DNA from: JBDHUJ01 sp039809105
GTDB lineage: Bacteria; Patescibacteriota; Saccharimonadia; Saccharimonadales; UBA4665
Length of the DNA stretch: 38,562 nt
Reading direction: 5' to 3'
Assembly (NCBI GenBank): GCA_039809105.1
Contig: JBDHUJ010000014.1
Span: forward strand, 1 to 38,562
The stretch's first letter is position 1; each line of letters starts with the position of its first letter. The translations under genes and the position numbers were made by a program. The notes under the pieces are model-generated. The model saw only the letters and a program-made list of their open reading frames with translations, ran no database searches and was not told the DNA's origin. Shown one piece after another: positions 5,816 through 13,730 of the stretch.

Positions 5816-6157
5816 GTACACCGTATTTGACTGTAAAGTTACTCTCGCATCCAACGCTTAGTGCTAGGGCTGGATAGAGCAGTCTCTGCTATTATTATTT
5901 GTTTCGCTGCGCTCAGGCCAGCTGACCTGTCCGGCCAGGCGGGGGCTACCAAGGCGAGCCCGCCTAGGCGGACAATTAGCAATTATCAATTTACAATTTT
6001 CAATGTCTGACAAAAGCTATGCTTTTGAAATAAAATATTTGTAAGCAATAACTACAAATTGCACCGGGCTTATTATCTCAGATTTCGGAGAAAAGAAAAA
6101 CCCACACCTATAGTAGAGTGGGGTTCGGCACATGTGCGAGCGTATACAGCGCCGCGG
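5816..6157. other. Intergenic region with hairpins and AT-rich repeats, no gene seen
   Basis: Contains an inverted copy of the tRNA-Arg D-arm (CTGGATAGAGCAG near 5870-5882). A strong hairpin at 5929-5973 has GTCCG/CGGAC outside and an AGGCGGG/CCCGCCT helix inside. Near 5975-6004 is an AT-rich run of CAATTATCAATTTACAATTT type, and at 6013-6029 the CAAAAGC-TAT-GCTTTTG hairpin, which shares its loop with the structured RNAs at 2622-2638 and 28158-28174. A 195-aa rightward ORF through the region is antisense to two better-supported genes. Confidence 0.5.
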
Positions 6158-6313
6158 CTAGGCGCGTTGATGCAAACGGTCGGTCATGAGCAAGATGTTG
6201 TACTTGCTCTCGGACCTGGTACTAGCTGGTTTGGATTTGGATTTCCTGCTGGCCATCTTGCGAGACAGGCCATCTGTTTTAGCGCGTGCTTTGTCTTTCG
6301 TGCTCATATGCAT
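6158..6313 (-). CDS. Small basic protein, 51 aa
   Basis: Lys/Arg/Ser-rich protein (MHMSTKDKARAK.. to ..MTDRLHQRA) with a central low-complexity stretch SRKMASRKSKSKPASTRSES, likely nucleic-acid binding or disordered. AAAGGAG lies five to six bases before the first ATG at 6313; a second in-frame ATG is six bases on. I do not recognise a family. It lies 126 bases downstream of the thioredoxin-like gene on the same strand and may share its transcript. Confidence 0.6.
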   Translation of the reverse strand: MHMSTKDKARAKTDGLSRKMASRKSKSKPASTRSESKYNILLMTDRLHQRA

Positions 6314-6439
6314 GCCAACTCCTTTTGTTTACATAGTAACTCAAGCAGTATCTACCACATGAACCCATATTTCTGTAAGAATTGCCACTCGCACTTCGGT
6401 CAAAACAAACCTACCACCAACGGGGAACTTGCCAGGGGC

Positions 6440-6760
6440 TTACGCACTGGCACGGTCCAGCTGGTATACGACATCGCCCGCCGCGGCCGGGATGGCGGTG
6501 TTGTCCCAGCGAAAGACGATGCTGTCGTCGTCGGCTATTATCATCGCCACCGGCAACAACCCGGCATCGATATCGTAAAAATCACGGACTTTTTCGCCAT
6601 CGGGAGTATTGACGTCTATGAGCACGACCTGATGGTCATCTTGTGACTCGATATCGCGTTTCAGCTGCTCTAGCCGATCCAGTTCGACGCTATTGCCGGT
6701 GTGCACTATGTAAAGCGCCGCGCCTTCGCGGTCTGGTATGTTGGTAAAATCTAAGCCCAT
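6440..6760 (-). CDS. Thioredoxin-fold protein lacking the CxxC motif
   Basis: 106 aa with beta-alpha-beta spacing as in thioredoxins: ALYIVHTGNS near residues 15-24, QVVLIDVNTPDGEKVRDFYDI near 44-64, then the LLPVAMIIADDD strand in the place of the cis-Pro loop. There is no cysteine pair, so it would not be a disulfide reductase; a binding or scaffold role is more likely. The gene begins 36 bases after the tRNA-Gly CCA end with no terminator between, so it is probably cotranscribed with that tRNA. GGGGG lies four bases before the ATG. Confidence 0.65.
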   Translation of the reverse strand: MGLDFTNIPDREGAALYIVHTGNSVELDRLEQLKRDIESQDDHQVVLIDVNTPDGEKVRDFYDIDAGLLPVAMIIADDDSIVFRWDNTAIPAAAGDVVYQLDRASA

Positions 6761-6796
6761 ATATCCCCCATGAATAACTAGGTATGTAACTTATTG

Positions 6797-6871
6797 TGGT
6801 GCGGGATACCAGAGTCGAACTGGTCTCTCAAGTTTGGAAAACTTACATATTAACCGATATACGAATCCCGC
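6797..6871 (-). tRNA. tRNA-Gly (anticodon TCC)
   Basis: Acceptor GCGGGAT pairs with ATCCCGC, the anticodon loop TTTCCAA reads TCC, and the T-arm is CCAG..CTGG. CCA is encoded. No terminator follows; the 6440-6760 gene starts 36 bases on. Confidence 0.95.
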
Positions 6872-6912
6872 CTGCATAAAACTGTGGTGGGCGAACCCGC
6901 CTAACAGAGGTG

Positions 6913-6941
6913 ATTATACCATATGAGTGCTCGAAGTGTAA
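6913..6941 (-). promoter_or_regulatory. Promoter of tRNA-Gly (and probably the thioredoxin-like gene)
   Basis: TTACAC, 17 bases, TATAAT. From the -10 box the 17 bases TATAATCACCTCTGTTA are identical to those at the tRNA-His promoter. Confidence 0.72.
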
Positions 6942-6988
6942 GTCGCCCGTGGCTCGCGTTCGCCTCCTTAAACACAAGGCTCCTTTCC

Positions 6989-7076
6989 CTGTCATGCTGA
7001 ACTCGTTTCAGTATCCATACCTTCATATGGACGTTCATGCCACCGCATGGGTCCTGAAACGAGTTCAGGATGACAG
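6989..7076. repeat. Palindromic CTGTCAT..ATGACAG intergenic repeat
   Basis: CTGTCAT..CTGAACTCGTTTCAG is mirrored by CTGAAACGAGTTCAG..ATGACAG around a 30-base variable centre. Repeats of this kind, starting TGTCAT and ending ATGACA, recur at 9446-9528 and 16930-17010 with other inner sequences. Confidence 0.75.
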
Positions 7077-7156
7077 AGAGTAGTGCCTGTCTTTGAAAAT
7101 GCATGGGGGTCAGGTTTTGACGTCAGCGATTAAGAAGCGGCGTATACTGGAGTGGT

Positions 7157-7645
7157 ATGTATGCTTTGTTTACGCTTTTCGTATTGTTTGCGACTGCTTC
7201 GCTGCCGCTCTGGGTGCACCGGCTCGCAAAGGTGCTCGGGGTGACTCGCGTGCATACGGCGCCGAACTGGCTGCCGCTGGCGGCCGGCGTGCTTTTCTGT
7301 GCGGCCTTTTTTATCCCCAACGTGCATATTTCGGGTGAGACCGACACCTTTCAGCAGCATTTCGTGGGCGGCGGGTTTTACGTGGCACTCCTGTACGTCT
7401 ACTGTAAGCAGGCGTTTGGTTGGCGGCTGAACGCGCTCGCATCGCTCGTGGTGCTGTTCGCCTGGGCGTCGGCCTTCGGCGTGGCGAACGAGCTGCTCGA
7501 ATTCACACTGACTAAACTGCAGCTCGCATCCATTGACCTCACCGATGCCGACTGGGACTTACTCGCCAACACCCTTGGCGCGTTCGTCGGGTACGCCATT
7601 TTGATGCTTATTAGAGTGGAGCGTTCTTCCAAGATAAAAGGTTAG
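7157..7645 (+). CDS. VanZ-like / DUF2238-like membrane protein
   Basis: 162 aa with four or five transmembrane helices. The pattern GETDTFQQHFVGGGF in the middle, FGVANELLEF near residue 115, and DADWDLLANTLGAFVGY near residues 132-148 matches the D-x-x-x-D-L-x-x-N-x-x-G signature of VanZ and DUF2238 proteins, which sit in the membrane and are loosely linked to cell-wall or antibiotic phenotypes. TATACT ends eight bases before the ATG and GGAG lies four bases before it, so the leader is very short. It is convergent with murA. Confidence 0.65.
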   Translation: MYALFTLFVLFATASLPLWVHRLAKVLGVTRVHTAPNWLPLAAGVLFCAAFFIPNVHISGETDTFQQHFVGGGFYVALLYVYCKQAFGWRLNALASLVVLFAWASAFGVANELLEFTLTKLQLASIDLTDADWDLLANTLGAFVGYAILMLIRVERSSKIKG

Positions 7646-7683
7646 GCCGCAGAAAAATAGAAGAGTAGCCAATTTACCACGGG

Positions 7684-7760
7684 CCGGGAAGAGCAGCCCG
7701 AGTCGGCGGATTCATTCCGCGACCCGGCGCGATGAGAAACCCGAGAATCGGGTGTCTCAT
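7684..7760 (+). repeat. Structured intergenic element, family 3, copy 1
   Basis: GGGAAGAGCAGCC, then GGCGGA-TTCAT-TCCGC, then GCGCGATGAGAAA and a CCCGA-GAA-TCGGG hairpin closed by TCTCAT. The 15888-15988 element on the other strand has the same order with a longer, different final hairpin. Confidence 0.65.
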
Positions 7761-7761
7761 A

Positions 7762-9282
7762 CTACAAATCCTGGAAAATGGTGATGTGGGCGCCAAGGGC
7801 GTTGAGGCGCTCAGCCAGGTCTTCGTAACCGCGCTGGATGGTGTATATGTTGCGCAGGGTCGAGACGCCGTCTGCGGCCAGCATGCCAATGAGTAGTAAG
7901 GAGGCGGGGCGCAGGGCAGGCGGACACACCACATCGGCCTTAGAAAACTTCGTCGGGCCAAGCACGTACAGACGGTGCGGGTCGGCCAGTTCAACCTGCG
8001 CGCCGATTTTGGTCATTTCAGTGTAGTAAATGGCGCGGTTCTCGTACATCCAGTCGTGTATAAGCGTACGGCCTTTGGCGACGGCGGTTATGGGCACGAA
8101 GTACGGCAAGTTGTCGGCGTTCAGGCCGGGGTAGGGCAGGGAGTGGATTTTATCTATCAGGGCGCGCAGCTTGCCATCGTGTTTGTGGATGGTTATGTCG
8201 ACCAGGTCGGTTTGGCCGTTTTCGGCTTTGTAGCGTTCGGTTTGGGTGTATTCCAGGCCCATTTTCTTGAGCTTGAGCATTTCTATGGTCAGGAAATCTA
8301 CTGGTACACGCTCGATGGTGATTTCGGAGTTGGTCGTGACGGCGGCCGAAACGAAGAACATGGCCTCGATGGGGTCTTCGGCAGGGGCATAGGTAACATT
8401 CTTCTTTATGTGCGGCACGCCTTTTATGCGCAGCGAACTGGTGCCGATGCCATCTATTTTGACGCCGAGTTTCTGCAGGAAGAAGCACATGTCCTGCACC
8501 ATGTAGTTGGCGCTGGCGAAGTCTATCTGGGTTTCTTCTGGTGTGCGGGCAGCAGCCATAAGGGCGTTTTCGGTCACGGTGTCACCGACTTCGTACAGGG
8601 CGAAGCGACCGGCCGGTTTCTTTTCGACCGAAACGTTATAGTGGCCAAGGGTTGCAGCGATGCCGACGCCGAATTCTTCTAGCGCAAACAGGTGCGGTTC
8701 TACGGTGCGCTCGCCGAGCTTACAGCCGCCGGCGTATGGAATCTTGAAGCTCTGCTGGTCGTGCATAAGGCTGCCGATGAGCATGAGCACCGAGCGGGTT
8801 TTGCGAGCCGCTTCTTTGTCCATATTCTCGAGCTTCAGGTGCTCGGGGCGGCGGATTTCCAGGTCGTTGCCTGCCAGCCATTTCGTCTGGACGCCGATGC
8901 TTTCCAGAACTTCCAGTATGCGGTTGACTTCCTCTATGCGCGGGAAATTTTTGAACTTCGTGACGCCGTAGTTCAGCAAACTGGCGCACAGCAGGCCGAC
9001 AGCCGCATTCTTGCTGGTTTTGAGCTTTATGCTGCTGTGCAGCTCGTGGCCGCCCTCTATGCGCAGGTTCACGCTGCCGCTGCCGAGGCTGATGATTTGT
9101 TTGTTTAGGGCTTCGCTCAAACGCGCCAGCGTCTCCAGGCTGAGGTTCTGCTTGCCCTTTTCTATACGGTTTACTGCTGATTGGGAAGTGCCGAGCCGGT
9201 GTGCGAACTCGGACTGGGTCATGCCACGTTCCTGGCGGACCCTGGCGATAAAATCGCCAATTTTTTCATTGGTAGTTGCCAT
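7762..9282 (-). CDS. murA: XRE helix-turn-helix fused to UDP-GlcNAc 1-carboxyvinyltransferase (MurA-like)
   Basis: 506 aa. Residues about 8-62 are a complete XRE/Cro HTH domain (IARVRQERGMTQSEFAHRLG..SQSAVNRIEKG). From about residue 70 the EPSP-synthase-fold MurA domain follows, about the usual 420 aa. Active-site features are present: KTSKNAA (Lys91, Asn92), the PEP-adduct cysteine at Cys187 in GGCKLGERTVEPH, NRAIYYTEMTKIGA, and LRPASLLLIGMLAADG before the final IQRGYEDLAERLNALGA. MurA makes UDP-GlcNAc-enolpyruvate, the first committed step of peptidoglycan synthesis. Free-standing MurA has no DNA-binding domain, so this fusion suggests an enzyme that binds DNA, perhaps its own promoter; that is inference. 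The -10 box leaves a leader of only a few bases. Confidence 0.9.
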   Translation of the reverse strand: MATTNEKIGDFIARVRQERGMTQSEFAHRLGTSQSAVNRIEKGKQNLSLETLARLSEALNKQIISLGSGSVNLRIEGGHELHSSIKLKTSKNAAVGLLCASLLNYGVTKFKNFPRIEEVNRILEVLESIGVQTKWLAGNDLEIRRPEHLKLENMDKEAARKTRSVLMLIGSLMHDQQSFKIPYAGGCKLGERTVEPHLFALEEFGVGIAATLGHYNVSVEKKPAGRFALYEVGDTVTENALMAAARTPEETQIDFASANYMVQDMCFFLQKLGVKIDGIGTSSLRIKGVPHIKKNVTYAPAEDPIEAMFFVSAAVTTNSEITIERVPVDFLTIEMLKLKKMGLEYTQTERYKAENGQTDLVDITIHKHDGKLRALIDKIHSLPYPGLNADNLPYFVPITAVAKGRTLIHDWMYENRAIYYTEMTKIGAQVELADPHRLYVLGPTKFSKADVVCPPALRPASLLLIGMLAADGVSTLRNIYTIQRGYEDLAERLNALGAHITIFQDL

Positions 9283-9293
9283 TGTAAGACTGT

Positions 9294-9320
9294 ATTATAT
9301 CACAAAAAGTATAAAAGCAA
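9294..9320 (-). promoter_or_regulatory. Promoter of HTH-murA, nearly leaderless
   Basis: Perfect TATAAT at 9294-9299 with TTGCTT 15 bases upstream. Only 11 bases separate the -10 box from the ATG and there is no ribosome binding site. AT-rich half-palindromes around the -10 could serve as an HTH operator. Confidence 0.6.
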
Positions 9321-9445
9321 TAGTTTTATTGTTTTGGATTTTTAAGCAGTACCTGCCAGTATATGCTAGTTATTACAAAATTACTATAGCCCCCGGCGGC
9401 GCAAACCTATACACTAGGAGTATGGTCTAACTACTTTCTCTTAGT

Positions 9446-9528
9446 CTTCACTGCCTGTCATTTCGACCGCAGTGAAGAAATCTCCCGTATGGCATAAAAA
9501 AGATGTTTCGGCTTCGCTCAACATGACA
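9446..9528. repeat. Palindromic TGTCAT..ATGACA intergenic repeat
   Basis: TCTTCACTGC pairs with GCAGTGAAGA across TGTCATTTCGACC, followed by TGTTTCGGCTTCGCTCAACA and ATGACA. It sits in the glyA leader and is of the type also found at 6989 and 16930. Confidence 0.7.
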
Positions 9529-9551
9529 ACCAATGGAAGTGAGGGGTATCT

Positions 9552-10883
9552 ATGGTAAACGTAACGATTGACGATAAGCAAATCGAACAGTTAGTAAACG
9601 CCGAGGAAAAGCGGCAACTAGAGATGATTGGCCTGATTCCTTCGGAAAACAACTGCTCGGACGAAGTGCTGGCCGTGCTCGGTACTGCTTTGAACAGCAA
9701 GTATGCCGAAGGCTATCCGGGCCGCCGCTACTACGAAGGCAACCAGATTATCGACGAGATTGAGAACCTGGCGCGCGACCGCGTGAAGGCGTTGCTCGGC
9801 GTGCCGTATGTAAACGTGCAGCCGTATTCCGGCTCTCCGGCGAATAGCGCCATCTATTTTGCATTAATGCAGCCAGGCGACACGCTTATGGGGCTCAAAC
9901 TAGCTACCGGCGGCCATCTGACGCACGGCCACCCCGATGTGACTGCGTCCGGCCGGTTTTATAAGAGCGTGCAGTTCGGCGTCGACGCACAAGCCCGCAT
10001 AGATTTCGCAGAAGTCCGCAAACTGGCGCTCGAACACAAGCCCCAAGTTATCGTGGCGGGTACGACGGCGTATCCGTTCGAACTGGATTTCAAGCAGTTC
10101 CGTGAAATCGCCGACGAAGTCGGTGCGTGGCTCGTAGCCGACATCTCGCACATCACTGGCCTGGTGGTCGGTGGCGCACACCCTTCACCGGTGCCGTACG
10201 CCGATGTTGTCATGTCGACCACGCACAAGACGTTCCGCGGCCCGCGCGGTGCGATGATACTGGTAACTGAGCGTGGTTTGGAGCGCGACCCGAAACTCGG
10301 CACGAAAATAGACGCTGCTATCATCCCGGGCTTGCAGGGTGGCCCGCACAATGCGACGACGGCCGGTATAGCCGTCGCGGCCCATGAAGCCGCCCAACCG
10401 GAGTTCAAGAAATACGTCGCACAGATTCGCACCAATGCCGATGCCCTAGCTGATGCCCTGAAGCAAAAGGGCTTGAAACTGGTCGGTGATGGCACCGAAA
10501 ACCACCTCATGGTCGTCGACCTCACCCCGTTCGGCCCAAGCCTTGGCACGCAGGTCGCCTATGCGCTAGACGTTGCTGGCATATACGCCAACCGCAACAC
10601 CGTGCCGAACGAGCCCGGCTCGCCGTTCTATCCATCCGGCCTGCGCATCGGCACGCCGCTCGTCACGACCCGCGGCATGAAAGAGCCGGATATGGCCCAG
10701 ATTGCCGATTGGATTTCCCGGGTCGTCGACCATGTCAAAGACCAGCAGCTGCCCGAAGACAAGACTGAACGCATCGCTTTCCTAAAGTCCTTCAAAGAAC
10801 AAGCCGACAAAGACGAAACCCTCATCGCCATCCGCGCCGAGGTGAAGGCGCTCGCTACGAAGTTCCCGCTTTTCCAGGCGTAA
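9552..10883 (+). CDS. glyA: Serine hydroxymethyltransferase
   Basis: 443 aa, close to the usual length for the family. It interconverts serine and glycine with tetrahydrofolate, feeding one-carbon units to nucleotide synthesis. The PLP-binding lysine is Lys226 in STTHKTFRGPRG, the PLP ring aspartate is Asp197 in VADISHI, and the N-terminal IPSENNCSDEVL and KYAEGYPGRRYYEG blocks are intact. GAGGGG stands five to six bases before the ATG. It is convergent with the serine hydrolase gene, the two stop codons being two bases apart. A retained folate enzyme is typical of even strongly reduced genomes. Confidence 0.97.
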   Translation: MVNVTIDDKQIEQLVNAEEKRQLEMIGLIPSENNCSDEVLAVLGTALNSKYAEGYPGRRYYEGNQIIDEIENLARDRVKALLGVPYVNVQPYSGSPANSAIYFALMQPGDTLMGLKLATGGHLTHGHPDVTASGRFYKSVQFGVDAQARIDFAEVRKLALEHKPQVIVAGTTAYPFELDFKQFREIADEVGAWLVADISHITGLVVGGAHPSPVPYADVVMSTTHKTFRGPRGAMILVTERGLERDPKLGTKIDAAIIPGLQGGPHNATTAGIAVAAHEAAQPEFKKYVAQIRTNADALADALKQKGLKLVGDGTENHLMVVDLTPFGPSLGTQVAYALDVAGIYANRNTVPNEPGSPFYPSGLRIGTPLVTTRGMKEPDMAQIADWISRVVDHVKDQQLPEDKTERIAFLKSFKEQADKDETLIAIRAEVKALATKFPLFQA

Positions 10884-10885
10884 TC

Positions 10886-11767
10886 TTACGGTGCCATCTG
10901 CGTCGCAACCGCAGCGGCGATTTGGTCGATGATTGCCGTCTGTTCGGTGTTTTCGCTAGTGTCCCCCGTACTGCTTTTGGTGTAGACCACAAGCGCGACA
11001 TGCTTTCCGTTGTAGTCGATGATGGCTGCGTCGTGCAGGTTGCCCCAGAGTTGTCCGTATTTGTGGTATACGGTGGCGCTGCCAGGGAAGCTGTCAGCAA
11101 TCAAGTAGCTCGCATCGCTTTCGGCCATGTATGAAAGCAGCAGCTCCCGATGTACTTTGCTAAGAAGCGTTCCGTCGTACAGTTGTTTCAGCAAAGAAGC
11201 CAGGTCTCCCGACGTCATGGTGTTGTAATCGCCGCCCGTAAAACTGGTGAGTCCGATACTCTCGGCATATGCAGCCTGTTTGTCACCCAGGTAGTCATTG
11301 ATAGCCGCCCAAGCGGTATTGTCGCTGTTTTCTATCATTCGTCGGAGGTTCTCGCGTGCCGAGGTGCCGCCGATGTATTGGTCGAGTGTGGCAGTGCCAA
11401 GCTCGACCTCATGCAGGTAGCTTGCGGCGGCGATAAGTTTCGCGGTACTCGCTGCTTTGAATACGACGTCCGACTCGCCGGCCTCATATGTCTGTCCGGT
11501 ATCAAGGTCAACCAAGCTGGCAGAGACTTCTATATCGGAGTGGGCGGCAATGATACTGTTGATTTCCGCCAACGTCGTAGCCCACGCGGCGGTATCGTCA
11601 TCTTTGCTGGTTGTCGTGGCACTGCTTGCAAGGCGGATGCCGGTATGGGTGACCGCGGAAGCCGAAGTGGCCGTGGAATGCTGCCAAAAATTGTAGGCTG
11701 CATACACCCCTACAACCATGCACGCCGGGGCGGCTACGTACCAACAGAGCCGTTTCAATACTTTCAT
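10886..11767 (-). CDS. Membrane-anchored class A beta-lactamase-like serine hydrolase
   Basis: 293 aa. Residues 8-26 are a signal-anchor, then a Ser/Thr/Ala-rich linker to about 60, then the transpeptidase-like domain. The three family motifs are present: S-x-x-K at Ser107-Lys110 (STAK), S-D-N at 148-150, and H-K-Y-G at 235-238 in place of K-T-G. The domain is typical of beta-lactamases and D,D-peptidases, so it should act outside the cell on an acyl-D-Ala-like or beta-lactam substrate; real beta-lactamase activity is not implied. The class A Glu166 loop is not obvious, which favours a peptidase-like or degenerate role. Confidence 0.82.
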   Translation of the reverse strand: MKVLKRLCWYVAAPACMVVGVYAAYNFWQHSTATSASAVTHTGIRLASSATTTSKDDDTAAWATTLAEINSIIAAHSDIEVSASLVDLDTGQTYEAGESDVVFKAASTAKLIAAASYLHEVELGTATLDQYIGGTSARENLRRMIENSDNTAWAAINDYLGDKQAAYAESIGLTSFTGGDYNTMTSGDLASLLKQLYDGTLLSKVHRELLLSYMAESDASYLIADSFPGSATVYHKYGQLWGNLHDAAIIDYNGKHVALVVYTKSSTGDTSENTEQTAIIDQIAAAVATQMAP

Positions 11768-11944
11768 GCACCCGATTGTGCCAGAGGCACATCAAGTATG
11801 GCTTGAGAAAATCGCCTGAATATGTGCTGAATACTAAAAACAGAGTATCATCTCAATATTTTGCGGAGCAAGCCAGGCGAGCGAATGCTTGTGAAATTTG
11901 AATCCTGGTACTAAAATTCAAAATCAGGCTATATTGGGACAAAT

Positions 11945-12409
11945 ATGAAGCATAAAATTACCTTAAGAAAAATCATTATCACGGCTGTGTATGTAACCTT
12001 GCTGGGGCACTTTTTGTTTTCGAATATTTTCTTTACGCTCGGGCCGGCAGTGCTGGTGCATAACGCTCCGGAACCGGCATGCGTACCAAGTAAAACGAAA
12101 AGCTGTGACATCAACTGCCCGGTTTGGGTAGGCAGCAAGCTTGATACTGAACCAAAAGCGCCACGCATTGAGCAAAATCCTCTCCGCAACCTAGATTCTG
12201 TCCATACTAAGGGTTTTCCACTGGCGTGGAAGTGGGAAAATCCACAGCAACTCAATGATTGTGGTGGGCCAAACGTGCAGGAACCGCCAATGGCAATGAC
12301 GGTGAATAGCATCTACATAACCATAGTGACCCTGCTGTACGTGTTTTACCTACAGCGTACACCGACAAAAAGAAATACGCGTCCCAAGAGTTCCCGCTCA
12401 AAAAACTAG
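11945..12409 (+). CDS. Hypothetical two-helix membrane protein
   Basis: 154 aa. One N-terminal and one C-terminal transmembrane helix (about 10-35 and 118-136) enclose an 80-residue extracytoplasmic loop with four cysteines (CVPSKTKSC, DINCPVW, NDCGG), likely disulfide-bonded. The C-terminus is basic (RTPTKRNTRPKSSRSKN). I do not recognise the family. Lower GC than its neighbours hints at a later acquisition. Its 3' end overlaps the convergent 81-aa gene by four bases. Confidence 0.6.
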   Translation: MKHKITLRKIIITAVYVTLLGHFLFSNIFFTLGPAVLVHNAPEPACVPSKTKSCDINCPVWVGSKLDTEPKAPRIEQNPLRNLDSVHTKGFPLAWKWENPQQLNDCGGPNVQEPPMAMTVNSIYITIVTLLYVFYLQRTPTKRNTRPKSSRSKN

Positions 12410-12651
12410 CTCTTCTGCTTGGCAATCCAGGTCATGACAACCGCGGCGGCGACCCAGTTGGGCACAACCCACAGCACGGCCTTGAGATTGTTGCCGGTGT
12501 AGGCGAACGCCACGATAAGGCTATAAACCAGATAGGCAGTGAAGGGAATATACGTCAGCCACCCCTGCCAGCTATACGGCAGATAGCTCCCGCGCAGCGG
12601 CACGAACCACGCACCCTTTTTAAGTTTCGGAAGTTTCTTTTTCTTTGTCAT
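12406..12651 (-). CDS. Small membrane protein, 81 aa
   Basis: A strongly basic start (MTKKKKLPKLKKG) is followed by two hydrophobic helices (about 34-50 and 60-76). The tryptophan-rich block SWQGWLTYIPFTAYLVYS is conserved-looking, but I cannot name a family. It is 15 bases downstream of murB and codirectional, so probably its operon partner. Confidence 0.65.
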   Translation of the reverse strand: MTKKKKLPKLKKGAWFVPLRGSYLPYSWQGWLTYIPFTAYLVYSLIVAFAYTGNNLKAVLWVVPNWVAAAVVMTWIAKQKS

Positions 12652-12666
12652 AAGCGCATTGTAGCA

Positions 12667-13722
12667 CTATTCGAACTCGCCGAGGAAGCGGACTTCGGGG
12701 GTGAGGTCGATGCCGAGTTTGTCGTGGACGGTCTGGACGATTTCGGTCGCGACATCGTAGATGTTCTGGGCAGTGGCGCCGCCGGTGTTTTCTAGCTTCA
12801 GAATATGGTCGGGGTGTAGGCGCACCGGACCCCAGGCTTGGCCGCGCCGAAAACCGGCGGCCAGCAAAACGTGGGCCGCGGAAACGCGCAGCGAGTCGCC
12901 ACCGTGCACCTGGTTCATCTTTTTTATGAGCTCGGCAGATTTCCCGGTTTCGTCGAACGCTATCAGCTTTTCGGCGGTGGCTTGGTCGGTCATGGGGTTG
13001 CGGAAGAATGAACCGGCAGTGTGCATCTGGGTCTCGGCGGTGTGGAAATCCCACAGCGACCCTGCGCCCGCGCGGGTTTCGAGTATGGTGTCGCGGCGGC
13101 CGGCGAGCGTTGCCAGATCGTAGCCTTTCTGGCTGGCGATATCGAGGGCGGATTGGTACACGACATCTTTGGTAGGCTGTGGCGAGAGCTCAAACGCGGC
13201 CCGCATAATGACCAGATTCCCGAACTCCGGCGTCTGGAACGAGCTGTAGCGATACTGCAAACCAAGTTCACTGGCTGCCATGCGTCGCACTTGCCCCGAT
13301 GCACGGTCCCACACTTCGGCCCATTGCAGCGTGTCCGCCACAGCCTGGCCGTAGGCGGCGATGTTGCCGACGACTGCCGCGCCGACACCACCCGGTATGG
13401 CGCTCATCAGCTCTAGCCCCCACAAGTTAGCTTGAATGGCGTATTGCACCAGGTCGTCCCACCACACGCCGGCATCTGCTACCAGCATGTTGCCGTCTTG
13501 GTCTATGTGTCCGCCGCGGGTCAGGATAACCGTGCCAGGCAGCCCGGCATCAGAAATCAGCACGTTCGCGCCGTACCCCAACACACACAATGGCCCATCC
13601 GGTGCGGCCGCCAGTACCTGTTCCAACTCGGCAGAACTGGCGCAGATGTACAGCCGTTCGGCGGAACCGCCGACGGCGAGGGAAGTGTAGGGTGCCAGTG
13701 AAGCGTTCGTTTGGGGGATCAT
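12667..13722 (-). CDS. murB: UDP-N-acetylenolpyruvoylglucosamine reductase
   Basis: 351 aa, a type I MurB by its YRYSSFQT block. It reduces UDP-GlcNAc-enolpyruvate to UDP-MurNAc with FAD and NADPH, the step after MurA. Visible motifs are LAVGGSAE near the start, GYGANVLISDAGLPGTVI, PGGVGAAVVGNIAAYG, the catalytic serine in AGSFFRNP, SAAHVLLAAG, and the catalytic glutamate in the C-terminal PEVRFLGEFE. The ATG at 13722 is preferred to an upstream TTG lying in the tandem repeat. No good ribosome binding site is visible. murA and murB are 3.4 kb apart, both leftward. Confidence 0.95.
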   Translation of the reverse strand: MIPQTNASLAPYTSLAVGGSAERLYICASSAELEQVLAAAPDGPLCVLGYGANVLISDAGLPGTVILTRGGHIDQDGNMLVADAGVWWDDLVQYAIQANLWGLELMSAIPGGVGAAVVGNIAAYGQAVADTLQWAEVWDRASGQVRRMAASELGLQYRYSSFQTPEFGNLVIMRAAFELSPQPTKDVVYQSALDIASQKGYDLATLAGRRDTILETRAGAGSLWDFHTAETQMHTAGSFFRNPMTDQATAEKLIAFDETGKSAELIKKMNQVHGGDSLRVSAAHVLLAAGFRRGQAWGPVRLHPDHILKLENTGGATAQNIYDVATEIVQTVHDKLGIDLTPEVRFLGEFE

Positions 13723-13730
13723 ATGTAGAT

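Noticed and set aside
6059..6646. 195-aa rightward ORF across 6059-6646
   Set aside because: It is antisense to the 51-aa and thioredoxin-like genes, has no ribosome binding site and shows no family pattern.
8150..8488. Second protein within HTH-murA in another frame
   Set aside because: Typical out-of-frame shadow of a GC-rich gene without start signals.
10886..11767. True beta-lactamase resistance gene
   Set aside because: The K-T-G motif is H-K-Y-G and no clear Glu166 loop is seen, so only the broader serine-hydrolase family is supported.
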